Both the position numbers and the translations under genes were made by a program. Shown here piece by piece: positions 26,405 through 35,890 of a DNA stretch of 64,000 nucleotides. Every line of letters starts with the position of its first letter. Within the stretch, counting starts at the first letter, position 1. The DNA is taken from contig CANTUZ010000005.1 of NCBI GenBank assembly GCA_947846985.1, positions 2,356,001-2,420,000 of the forward strand, read 5' to 3'. This DNA comes from Fratercula arctica. Lineage: Eukaryota > Chordata > Aves > Charadriiformes > Alcidae. The notes under the pieces are model-generated. The model did no database searches. It was not told the DNA's origin and saw nothing but the letters and a program-made list of their open reading frames with translations.

Positions 26405-26620
26405 CCCACCCCACGTCAGCGATAAGCCCCGCCCCCGGCAGCAATAAGCCCCGCCCACCACCGAAAGGACCAACCCCCGAATAAGCCCCCGCCCACCCAC
26501 CAGCAAAGCCCCGCCCCCAAGGAGCGATAGGCTCCACCCCCCGGGACGGCAATAAGCCCCGCCCACCGGCCCGTGTAGCAAAGAAGCCCCGCCCCCACAA
26601 CAGGCCACGCCCCCCCCGGT
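26405..26620. repeat. GC-box array (AATAAGCCCCGCCC) in the CLCF1 3' UTR
   Basis: About eight spaced copies of CCCCGCCC (Sp/KLF consensus), most preceded by AATAAG, GATAAG or AGCAAAG, unit about 25-30 bases. Unusual position for GC boxes; similar arrays occur in SSH3 introns. Confidence 0.85.
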
Positions 26621-26680
26621 GGGCGGGGCCGCGGGGGGGTGGTGGGGGGTGCAGGGCCGCTGTCCCGGTGCGTCTATGAG

Positions 26681-26722
26681 TGTTTATTTATTGGAGATGT
26701 TATTTATTTGGGGTATTTATTG
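26681..26722 (+). promoter_or_regulatory. AU-rich elements in the CLCF1 3' UTR
   Basis: Two exact TTATTTATT nonamers (26684-26692, 26700-26708) and a third TATTTATT core (26714-26721), 27-64 bases before the polyadenylation signal. Such class II AREs drive rapid decay of cytokine mRNAs by TTP/ELAVL proteins. This is the only AT-rich patch in several kilobases. Confidence 0.85.
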
Positions 26723-26747
26723 CAGAAGATCTATTCTTGTATGAACA

Positions 26748-26753
26748 AATAAA
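26748..26753 (+). terminator. CLCF1 polyadenylation signal
   Basis: AATAAA in the sequence ACAAATAAAAGCC, 1.35 kb after the stop codon. On the opposite strand the AU-rich patch at 26683-26721 supplies several AATAAA motifs that could end the converging GLYAT-like transcript. Confidence 0.9.
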
Positions 26754-27061
26754 AGCCTTTCTCCAGCAGCTCCCCCCCCCCTCACCACGCCACACCACAC
26801 TTGGGGGGGGGTGGGGGATTCAAGGGGGCTCAAGAGCTCACGGTGCCATCAGTAGGGACCAGAGTGAACAGATGGCTGATCCAGCCTCTGAGCTCGGGGT
26901 GGGGGTCTGGGTGGTCCCACCTGGCAGGGTGGGGAGCCAGGAACCCCCTAGGCCTGCATAACCCCATCTTAGACGCCCCCCCCCTCCAGCCATTCCCATG
27001 GGCACCCCCATCCTCGGGCAGGGGGGGGGGTGTACCCCAACCCCGGTGCCCCCCCATCCCA

Positions 27062-29771
27062 CTACTTAGGGGTGACCACCAGGGTGTAGAAGGTGCCAGG
27101 CTGGGGCAGAAACCCCACGGCGCGGACGGCCCGCTGCGAGGGGGTGTTTTGGGGCAGCACCCCCAAATAAATGGGGAAGCCGCGGGCGTGCAGCTCCCGA
27201 CCCAGGGCGCCCAGCGTCACCCCGCACAGCCCTCGGCCGCGCCAAGCGGGCAACGTGTAGCCGTGCCTGAGGCAGCCCAGGGGGTCCAGCAGGGTCCAGG
27301 AGACGGGGCGGGCGCGGGGGTCCAGCAGGCAGGCGCTGGGCAGGGCCCCCACCAGCCCCAGCAGGAACCGGGCGCTGCGGGCGTTGCCCCCGAAGACCCA
27401 GGTGGCGTTGAGGAGCGGGACGTGGGACGGGGACACGGGGGCCAGGCGCAGGCCCGGGGGTACCCTGCGGTGGGGGGGAGGGGGAGAGGAGGGATTGGGG
27501 GGGGGGACGGGATGGGAGAAACTGCACCCTGGGATGGGATGGGGGACCCGCCGTGTCACCCAGGGATGTGATCGGGGATCCCCATGTCACCCCCCAGGGA
27601 TGTGCTCGGGGGCTCCTGTGTCACCCAGGGATGTGCTTGGAGACCCTTGTGCCACCAAGGGATGTGACTGGGACCCCCGTACCACCCAGCGATGCACTTG
27701 GGGACCCCTGTGCCACCCAGGGATACACTTAGGGATCCCCATGTCACCCCCCAGGGATGTGCTCAGGGACCCCGGTGCCACCCAGGAATGTGATTGGGGA
27801 TCCCCATGTAACCCCCCAGGGATGTGCTCGGGGACCCTCATGTCACCTGGGGATGTGACTGGGGACCCCTGTGCCACCCAGGGATGTGCTTGGAGACCCT
27901 TGTGCCACCAAGGGATGTGACTGGGACCTCTGTGCCACCCAGGAATGTGCTTAGGGACCCCTGTGCCACCCAGGGATGAGACTGGGGACCCCTGTGCCAC
28001 CCAAGGATGTGACCGGGACCCCCGTACCACCCAAGGATGCGACTGGGACCCTTGGTGCCACTGTGTCCCCCGGTGCCCGGGCACTCACTGCGCACGTGGC
28101 CGGGGGGGCTGGGGGCTCATCAGCGCCTGGTACCGGTGCGTCTCCAGCCGCAGCCCCTTGGCATCGGTCGCCTGGCGCACGGCCTCGTACATCCCCTCCT
28201 GCATCCCTGCGGCAGCGCCCTCAGCCATGGGGACACCATGGCGGGGGGCAGGGGACACGACAGTGCCTGGTGTCCCCTCCCCTCCCCGTACCAGTCTTAC
28301 CCTGCATCTGGAATGCCCGGGTCCAGTCCACCGCCTGGGTGCCCCCCAGTAGCTCCCGCCAGGCCCCCTCGTCCCGGTAGTACACCGTCAACTGGTTGGT
28401 ATAGAAGTCCTGGGGGTCCTTGTGCTCCTGGGGTGGCGGGGGGGGACACACACAGGGTCTGAGCATGGTGTGTGTGTCCCCACCCCACCTGGCACCATGG
28501 TGTGTGGGGTGCTGCCAGGGTGTGTTGGTGGGGGGAGGCACCCAGAGCAGCACCTCTGGGCGCAGGCGGGTGAGGACGACGCCGAAATGGGGCCAAGAGT
28601 CCACCAGCACCTCGTGGGCAGCCGGGTTGCCCCGGGCCACCGTCATCACGGTCCCCAGGACCTGCAGGACAGGGTCAGTGCTGGGCGGGGGGGGGGGGGT
28701 GGGATGGGGGGGGGTGGATGACACACACAGGGGGGGCCGTGAGGGTTCCCTCCCCACCCCACCCTTGCTGCCAGCTTCCATGGGTGTGGGGGGCCAGGGT
28801 GCCATGTGGGGTCTCCGTCACTTGCAGGGTTGGGGGGGGGGGGGGAGGCACAGAGGTCCCCAGGGCCACCAGAGTCCCCACGATTGGCAGGATGGAGGGG
28901 AGGGCATGGCGGTCCCCGGGGTCCCCGTCACCTGCAGCACTGGGTAGGGAGGGCAGAGGGGACCACGGAGACCTTGTCACCAGCGTGGAGGGGAGGGAGG
29001 GGACAGGGGTCTCCAGGGTCCCTGTCACCAGCAGGGCAGGGGGACGAGGCAGGGGGTCCCCAACACCAGCAGGGCAGAGGAATGAGGCAGGGGGGGGGTC
29101 CCCAGGGTCCCTGTCACTGGCAGAGCAGTGGGGAAGAACAGGGGTCTGCATGGTCCCTGTCACCAGCAGGGCAGGGGGGGGGACAGCCGAGGGTCCGCCC
29201 AGGGTCCCTGTCACCAGCAGGGTGTCAGGCAGGCAGGGGGGTCCCCATCACCGTCAGGGCAGGGGGATGAGGCAGGGAGGTCCCTGGGGTGCCTGTCACC
29301 GTCGGAGCAGGGGGATAAGGAAGAGGGGGTTCCCCAGGATCCTTGTCACTGGCAGGGTGAGGGGAAGAGGTGGGGGGGGGGTCCCTGGGGTCCCTGTCAC
29401 CAGCAGGGCGAAGGGATGAGGTGGGGGGGGTCCCCAGGGTCCCCATCAACAGCAGGGCAGGGGAATGAGGCAGGGGGGTCCCTTGGGTCCCTGTCACCAT
29501 CAGAGCAGAGAGACAAGGAAGGGGGGGTGGTCCCCAGGGTCCCTGTCATCGGCAGGGCAAGGGGATGAGGTGTAGAGGGGAGGGTGCCCAGGGTCCCTGT
29601 CACCAGCAGGACAGGGGGGGGAGAGCCAGGGGTCCCCGTCACCAGCAGGGCAGGGGGATGAAGTGGGGGGGGGGTCCCTGGGGTCCCCGTCACCGGCAGG
29701 GTGGCAGGTAGGCTCCTCCGCAGGGCCTCCTCCAGCCGCCGCAGCTGGCCCGGGCACGTCAGGATGAGCAT
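27062..29771 (-). CDS. Glycine N-acyltransferase-like protein (copy A)
   Basis: Five exons, transcript order 29771-29694, 28661-28554, 28427-28301, 28206-28089, 27464-27062, joining to 834 bases, 277 aa. It starts MLILTCPGQLRRLEEALRRS, the typical GLYAT-family N-terminus, continues GTVMTVARGNPAAHEVLVDS then WPHF (the family's RGNP...VLDSWPDF block), and has the C-terminal GNAT half with LLNATWVFGGN, PVSWTLLD, HGYTLPAWRGRGL (acyl-CoA phosphate-binding loop region) and ARGFPIYLGV. The family conjugates acyl-CoA to glycine or other amino acids, mostly in liver and kidney; substrate here is unknown. It is homologous to copy B in inverted orientation. Introns 1 and 4 are minisatellites. Which GLYATL orthologue this is cannot be settled by eye. 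Confidence 0.92.
27545..28065. repeat. Minisatellite in GLYAT-like copy A intron 4
   Basis: About a dozen copies of a unit near 38-40 bases: CACCCAGGGATGTGCTTGGG followed by GACCCCTGTGC (plus strand). It fills most of intron 4. Confidence 0.93.
28810..29690. repeat. Minisatellite carrying copies of the exon 1 donor, GLYAT-like copy A intron 1
   Basis: About 17 copies, spacing 40-55 bases. On the gene's strand each contains CCCTGC(T/C)GGTGAC(A/G)GGGACCC. The real exon 1/intron 1 junction at 29694/29693 is CCCTGCCG/GTGACGGGGACC, so each unit includes a near-copy of the functional 5' splice site and its exonic flank. The array starts at the junction and runs to within about 150 bases of exon 2. 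Confidence 0.93.
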
Positions 29772-30196
29772 GGTCCCCTGGCCGTGGGGCAGGCGGTGAC
29801 ACCGAGGATCCGTGGGGCACTGGTGGTCGTGGGGCAGGGTGTCCCAGCCCAGCAGCTGTCCCCAGGAGGCCGTGGGATGGGCAGGGCTGGCCCCATGCCC
29901 GGTGGCCGACGGGACGGACCCTGCCCGTTGCCCCCGTGGTGTGGCCACCCCCTGGGCAGGGGGCACTCGCCGGCCCATGACGGCTGGTGGTGGCCCTGGG
30001 ACCTGCTGGTGTCATCGCCTGCCCCACAGACACAGGGACCTGCTGGTATCGCTGCCTGCCGCACGGGACCCCCTGACCACAGGACTGCTGTGGGGTGAGT
30101 GCTGGAGGGACTGGGGGACAGGGATAGGGACAGGGACGGTGTCCCCGCCTGGGGGGTCCTGTCCCCCCCGTCACTGTGGGGTGTCTCGGCAGGACC
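29772..30196. promoter_or_regulatory. Shared divergent promoter of the two GLYAT-like genes
   Basis: Only 425 bp separate the two ATGs. The right-hand gene probably has a 5' UTR exon ending at 30094 (donor GGG/GTGAGT) spliced to 30193 (TCGGCAG/GACCATG), so TSSs are even closer. It is GC-rich, without an obvious TATA or CCAAT box. Confidence 0.55.
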
Positions 30197-32995
30197 ATGC
30201 TGATCCTGACCTGCTTGTCCCAGCTGCAGCGCCTGGAGGAGGCCCTGCGGAGGAGCCTGCCCCTTGCCCTGCCGGTGACGGGGACCCCCGTGTGACCCCT
30301 GCCCCATCCCGTGATGAGGACCCCACTGTCACCCCTATCTGTTGCCATGATGGGGACCCCAATGTCACCCCTGCCCAGTGCCATGACAGACACCCTGCTG
30401 TCACTCCTGCCCCATGCCATGATGGGAACCCCGATGTCACCCCTGACCTGTGCCATGGCAGGGACCCCCGTGTCACCCCTTGCCATGATGGGGACCCCAC
30501 TGCCACCCCTGCCCTGTCCCGTGATGGGAACTCCATGGCCACCACTGCTCCTTGCCATGATGGGGACCCCAGTGTCACCCCCGTCCCTTGCCACAGTGAG
30601 GACCCCACTGTCACCTGTGCCCTGTGCCATGACATGGGACCCCAGTGTCACCCCTGCCCCTTGCCATGATGGGGACCCCGCTGTCCCCTCTCCGCTCTCA
30701 CCCCACCAGGGACCCCACTGTCACCCTGCCCGCCCCCCCCCCCCCGCCACCCCCAGCAGCGTCCCAAGTCCAGGAGGGGCCGCTCCTGAGCACCAAGCCC
30801 GCCAATCCCAATCCGGCTGGACTCTGCCCCAGCCAATCCCAGCCCAGCTGGCTTCCAAGACAGCCAATCACCTTCCAGACCCCCAGAGGCCAGGCCCCGC
30901 CCTGTGGAAACCAGCCAATCCCAACCCAGGCAGGTTGCAATGCAGCCAATCCCAAGCGTCCTCCCTGCCCCTCCCCCTATAACCACGCCCATTCGCCTTA
31001 GCCACGCCCACTTACGGGCAGCCTGTCTTCAGGCCACGCCCCCTCTGCCTTCACCCCCAGCGGGCCCTATGGCGGGGGGGGTGCCATGTTTGGGGAGGGC
31101 AGGGGGCAGTGGGGGGCTCCAGGGACCCCCAAATCCCTCCCATCTCTGACCCCTTTTCCCGGCAGGTCTATGGGGCCGTGCTGAACATCAACCGGGGGAA
31201 CCCAGGGGAGCTGGAGGTGGTGGTGGACGCGTGGCCCAACTTTGGGGCCATACTGGCCCGGCGCAGGGGAGAGGTGGCCAGCGGGGACCTTTTTTTTGGC
31301 GGGGGGGGGGGGACACACACACACACACACAGAGGGGTGGTCGCGCTGAGCATGGTGGGCTCAGGGCACCCATGGGTGCCCCGCAGATACCGGTGGATGA
31401 CTGCTACAGCAACACGCAGGCCGCTTTCTACCGGGACGTGGGGGCCTACCGGGCGCTGCTGGAGACCCCCGGCTGCCTGCGCTGGGACGCCGCCTTCCAC
31501 ATCCTCGGTGGCCCAGGGGGGTCCTGGGGGACACCGGGGCAGGGGGGAGGGCACTGGTAGCAGCTGCAGGCACATTCTGTGGGTGGGAACTGGAGGCACT
31601 GGGAGATAACGAGGGAAGGAATTTGGGGTGGTGGGGGACGCTGGGCAGGGCACTGGGTGGTAGGGGCTTGATGGGTGCTGTCACTGGGGAGTACTGGGGC
31701 TGGACTTGAGGGTGCTGGGGGGGCATTGGGGGCAGGGATGGGGCTAATGGGAGCACTGGGAGCCACTGGGGAGTGTTGTGGTTGGATTTGGGGGGGCAGT
31801 GGGGACTGGGATGGGGTTAATGGGAGCACTGGGAGCCACTAGGGAGGGTTGTGGCAGGACTTTGGGGTGCTGGGGGGGGCACTGGGGCTAGGCATGGAGA
31901 TAGTGGGGGCCACCGGGGAGCATTGTGGTTGGACTTGGGGGTGCTGGGGGGGCACCGAGTGCAGGGATGGGGCTAGTGGGGGCACTGGGGGCCACTGGGG
32001 AGCATTGTGGCTGGACTTGGGGGTTCTGGGGAGGCACTGGGGACTGGGATGGGGTTAGTGGGGTCACTGGGAGCAGGGTCTTGGGGGGCACTGGGGAGCA
32101 TCGTGGCCAGAGTTGGGGTGCTGGGGGGGCACTGGGGGCAAGGATGGGGTTAGCGGGGGCACTGGGGAGCACTGTGGTTGGACTTGGGGTTCTTGGTGGG
32201 GGCACTGGGGGTAGGAATTGGGTTGCTGGGCACACTGGGGCTACTGGGGATAGAGACTGGTGTTGTGGGGAGCCCCTGGGGAGGGCCCAGACGGAGGGCT
32301 GGGGTTAGAAAGAGGGGTGTCGGGGGGCAGGAATGGGGGTGCTGGGGGGGGGGTCCCCCCCTGACATCACCGTCCCCAGGGCTGCAGGAGGGGGTGGCCA
32401 CGGTGTCGCAGGCCATCGCAGGGACCAAGGGGGTGGAGCTGGAGGTCTCCGACTACTACACCTACCTGCACCCCGACCCCAGCACCCTGCCTGAGCCCCG
32501 GTGAGCACCCCCCCCCCAACCCAGCGTGTCCAGGACCCTCGTTGTCCCCCAACTGACAGCCCCCCCGGCCGCAGGCTGGCCCCTGGCGTGCGTGTGGGGA
32601 CCCTGAGCCCAGCACACGTGGATCTGCTGAACGAGACGTGGCCGTACGGGGGGAACGTGCGCAGCCGGCGGTACCTGGGGGAGCTGCTGGGGCGATACCC
32701 CCACCTCTGCGTGCAGGATGGGGCCGGGGAACCCCTCAGCTGGAGCCTGACCGACCACTTCGGGGCTGGGACCCACGGTTACACCCTGCCCGGCCACCGG
32801 CGGCACGGCCACATGCGGGCGGTGCTGAGCCTGGCCGCTCGCCGGGCACAGGCCCGTGGCTTTCCAGCCTTTGGGCACACGGCCACGGGCAACCGACCCA
32901 TGCAGCGGCTGCAGGAGGAGCTGGGCCACCAGCGGCTGCCCGGGTTGTGCCACTTCGTCCTGCACAACCCTAGCCTGGGGAGGGCCGGTCGCTGA
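30197..32995 (+). CDS. Glycine N-acyltransferase-like protein (copy B)
   Basis: Exons 30197-30274, 31166-31273, 31387-31507, 32380-32500, 32575-32995 total 849 bases, 282 aa. N-terminus MLILTCLSQLQRLEEALRRS; then VYGAVLNINRGNPGELEVVV, DAWPNFGAILARRRGE (family block), DDCYSNTQAAFYRDVGAYRA, and the GNAT half with LLNETWPYGGN, LSWSLTDHFG and HGYTLPGHRRHGHMRAVL. Closer to canonical GLYATs than copy A (VYGAVLNINRGNP, SWS(L/I)TD). Intron positions and phases mirror copy A exactly except for minor length differences, showing tail-to-tail inverted duplication of a whole gene. Predicted acyl-CoA:amino acid N-acyltransferase; substrate unknown. No canonical AATAAA was found within 200 bases after the stop. 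Confidence 0.93.
30290..30730. repeat. Minisatellite in GLYAT-like copy B intron 1
   Basis: About 14 copies of a roughly 30-base unit, CCATGATGGGGACCCCACTG then TCACCCCTGCC. It begins immediately after exon 1, and its TGCCATGATGGGGACCCC core resembles the junction TGCCG/GTGACGGGGACCCC, parallel to the array in copy A. Confidence 0.92.
30797..31000 (+). promoter_or_regulatory. CCAAT-box cluster with TATA-like motif in GLYAT-like copy B intron 1
   Basis: Five GCCAATC(C/A)C motifs at roughly 30803, 30833, 30864, 30914 and 30943, all in the same orientation with 30-50 bp spacing, then CCCTATAACCACGCCCA near 30975, about 190 bp before exon 2. This looks like an NF-Y-driven internal promoter, or a minisatellite that happens to carry CCAAT. 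Confidence 0.45.
31560..32340. repeat. Minisatellite in GLYAT-like copy B intron 3
   Basis: About nine copies of an 80-90-base unit built from CACTGGGGAGCATTGTGGTT, GGACTTGGGG(GT)GCTGGGGGG and CACTGGG(G)GCAGGGATGGGG. Confidence 0.93.
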
Positions 32996-33429
32996 GGCCA
33001 CCCCAGCGTCACCCTTCCTCGGGGCAGGGAAGTCCCCAGGCTGTGGGGCAAGGAAGAAAAACAAACCCGAAGCAAAAAGCTGTGTGGACTCTCTGATGGC
33101 TGCTATAGGGTTGTGTCTCCCTTCTCGCACCTGGCTCGGTGCCGGCCGTTAAAGCTGTGCCCTGGCTTGCTGTCACCGCAGAGGGACACAGCTGTGTCCC
33201 CGGGGAGTCACCCCTGTCCCTCTGTGCCGCAGCACGCACCGCAGCCCTGCCCCAAAGCTATTCTCGGCCCCCCCCCAGGGAGGGCTGAAAAAATTCAGGC
33301 AAATCTGTGCTGGTGGCACCTGCTGTGTCCCCCCCCCGGGGGGTGGGGACAGGCAGGCACAGCACCAGCTGTGCTTCACAGGGGGGGCTGGAGGGGGGGG
33401 GGCACAGCCAGAGCACTGCGTGGGGCTGA

Positions 33430-34960
33430 GGGTGACGGCTGAGCGGCGTGAGTCACAGCTCGAGTCACAGCTCGAGTCACGGCTCGTGGGGGGGGCAGTG
33501 TCCAGGGTGATGGGGATAGATGGGATGGGGTGACAGTGTGTGGGGTGATGGGGACAGCTGGGGGGTGACAGCGTGTGGGGTGACAGGGAGTACCATGGGG
33601 GTGACAGCAGCTGGGGTTGATGGGGACAGTTGGGGGGGTGACAGTGTGTGGGGTGACAGGGAGTACTATGGGGGTGACAGAAGCTGGGGTTGATGGGGAC
33701 GGTTGGGGGGGTGACAGTGCCTGGGGGTGATGGGGACAGCCAGGGGGGTGACAGTGCCTGGGGTGATGGGGACAGCTGGGGGGTGACAGTGTGTGGGGTG
33801 ACAGGGAGTACCATGGGGGTGACAGCAGCTGGGGTTGATGGCAACAGCTGGGGGGGTGACAGTGCCTGGGGGTGATGGGGACAGCCAGAGGTGTGACAGT
33901 GCCTGGGGTGATGGGGACAGCTAGGGGGTGACAGTGCCTGGGGTGATGCGGATAGCCAGGGGAGTGACAGTTTGTGGGGTGATGGGGACAGCCAGGGGGG
34001 TGACAGTACCTGGGGGTGATGGGGACAGCTGGGGGGGGTGACAGTGCCTGGGGGTGATGGGGACAGCTGCGAGGGGGTGACAATGCCCAGGGTGATGGGG
34101 ACAGCCAGGGGGTGATGCAGATAGCCGGGGGGGTGACAGTGTGTGGGGTGATGGGGAGCACCGTGGGGGTGACAGCAGCTGGGGTTGATGGGGACAGTTG
34201 GGGGGGTGACAGTGTGTGGGGTGACAGGGAGTACTATGGGGGTGACAGAAGCTGGGGTTGATGGGGACGGTTGGGGGGGTGACAGTGCCTGGGGGTGATG
34301 GGGACAGCCAGGGGGGTGACAGTGCCTGGGGTGATGGGGACAGCTGGGGGGTGACAGTGTGTGGGGTGACAGGGAGTACCATGGGGGTGACAGCAGCTGG
34401 GGTTGATGGCAACAGCTGGGGGGGTGACAGTGCCTGGGGGTGATGGGGACAGCCAGAGGTGTGACAGTGCCTGGGGTGATGGGGACAGCTAGGGGGTGAC
34501 AGTGCCTGGGGTGATGCGGATAGCCAGGGGAGTGACAGTTTGTGGGGTGATGGGGACAGCCAGGGGGGTGACAGTACCTGGGGGTGATGGGGACAGCTGG
34601 GGGGGTGACAGTGCCTGGGGGTGATGGGGACAGCTGCGAGGGGGTGACAATGCCCAGGGTGATGGGGACAGCCAGGGGGTGATGCAGATAGCCGGGGGGG
34701 TGACAGTGTGTGGGGTGATGGGGAGCACCGTGGGGGTGACAGCAGCCGGGGTTGATGGGGACAGCTTGGGGGGGGGGGGGGGGGTGGGGGTGACAGTGCT
34801 TGGACGTGATGGGGACAGCCAGGGGGTGACCATACCTACGGTGATGGGGAGAGCTGGGGGGGTGACAGTGCCGGGGGTGACGGGGACAGCCGGGGCGGGG
34901 CGGGGGGGTGACAGTGCCCGGGGTGACGGGGACAGCCGGGGGTGTGACCGCGCCGGGGCC
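33430..34960. repeat. Minisatellite with 568-bp higher-order repeat between GLYAT-like B and POLD4
   Basis: Basic unit about 40 bases: GGGGTGACAGTGCCTGGGG then TGATGGGGACAGC. The stretch about 33595-34167 is repeated almost exactly at 34168-34735 (offset 568; e.g. the unusual AGTACTATGGGGGTGACAGA occurs in both at that offset). The array runs into the POLD4 promoter. Confidence 0.95.
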
Positions 34961-35057
34961 CGGCCCCGCCGCTTCCGCTCGGCGAGCGGCAGGGGCGGGC
35001 CGGTAGCTCCCGGTAGCCGGTAGCCGCGGTGCCGCCGCCGCGCTGTCCCGCAGGTCC

Positions 35058-35594
35058 ATGGAACAGCCCCGGCTCATCACCGACTCCTTCCCGCTGCGGC
35101 GGCGGCCGGGCCGAGCCCCGGGCAAGCTCAAGGGCAGGGTCAAAAACAGGGGCTGTCCCCGGGTCCGGCCCCGACCCCCCCCGGCCACCGAGGACCCCAC
35201 TTCGTCGTCCCCCCCGGACCAAGCCATCATGGAGATGCTGCGCCGCTTCGACCTGGCCTGGGAATACGGGCCCTGCACGGGTGAGAGCCCGTGGCCACCC
35301 CCGGCCACCCCCAGGTGTCCCCCCCCCAGCCCCCCTGACCATGTGTCCCCCCCCGCCCCGGCAGGTATCACCCGCCTGCAGCGGTGGGAGCGGGCGCAGG
35401 CGCTGGGGCTGAGCCCCCCCGGTCCCGTCCGCGACGCCCTCCTGGAGCACCGGGACAACCCCGATGTCACCTACAGGTGGGTGCAGAATGGGGGGGTGTG
35501 GGGTGTGACACCGGGCACCCCCTCCCGGTGCCCTCCTCTCCCGCCGCTGACCCCCGCTGTGTCCCACAGCCTCTGGCATGAGTACGAGCTCTGA
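35058..35594 (+). CDS. POLD4: POLD4, DNA polymerase delta subunit 4 (p12)
   Basis: Exons 35058-35280, 35365-35476 and 35570-35594 give 119 aa (human 107). The N-terminus MEQPRLITDSFPLRRRPGR aligns with the family's RLITDSYP element, the atypical PCNA-binding motif. The C-terminal domain is well conserved: LRRFDLAWEYGPCTGITRLQ, RWERAQALGLSPP and the end SLWHEYEL. The smallest subunit of replicative polymerase delta stabilises the complex and is degraded after DNA damage through CRL4-Cdt2. The middle (about residues 13-50) is basic and proline-rich, unlike human. Promoter is TATA-less with a CTTCCG ETS site and a GC box around 34970-35000. Note Lys before RLIT and Tyr after it are replaced (Pro, Phe). 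Confidence 0.95.
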   Translation: MEQPRLITDSFPLRRRPGRAPGKLKGRVKNRGCPRVRPRPPPATEDPTSSSPPDQAIMEMLRRFDLAWEYGPCTGESPWPPPATPRCPPPSPPDHVSPPAPAGITRLQRWERAQALGLSPPGPVRDALLEHRDNPDVTYRWVQNGGVWGVTPGTPSRCPPLPPLTPAVSHSLWHEYEL

Positions 35595-35723
35595 GCTGCT
35601 GCGCCCCAACGCCGGAGGGAGAAGAAGCAGGGGGGGGGGTCATCGTGGCCTTTGTGTGTCCCCCCCACCACCCCCGCAAAGCCTGTCCGCAGCCGTGCCT
35701 TAGCCCGGGGGGGCACCGGGCGG

Positions 35724-35729
35724 ATTAAA
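35724..35729 (+). terminator. POLD4 polyadenylation signal
   Basis: ATTAAA variant signal 130 bases after the POLD4 stop, followed by a GT-rich stretch (GGTGTGAGTGAAGGTTGG). Confidence 0.8.
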
Positions 35730-35884
35730 GGCTGGTGTGAGTGAAGGTTGGGGGGCTGCCGTGTGCTGTCTGGGGGGCACCGGGGGCGGGGGGGGGGTGA
35801 AGCCCCTCTGTAGGGCACTGGGGGCGGGCAGGGGTCTGTACCCCCCCTCAGAGAGAGCCAGGCAGGTTGTCCGGTCACACAGAG

Positions 35885-35890
35885 TTTAAT
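35885..35890 (-). terminator. Candidate minus-strand polyadenylation signal
   Basis: ATTAAA on the minus strand, converging on POLD4 about 155 bp away. It would end the unassigned minus-strand unit to the right. Confidence 0.45.
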
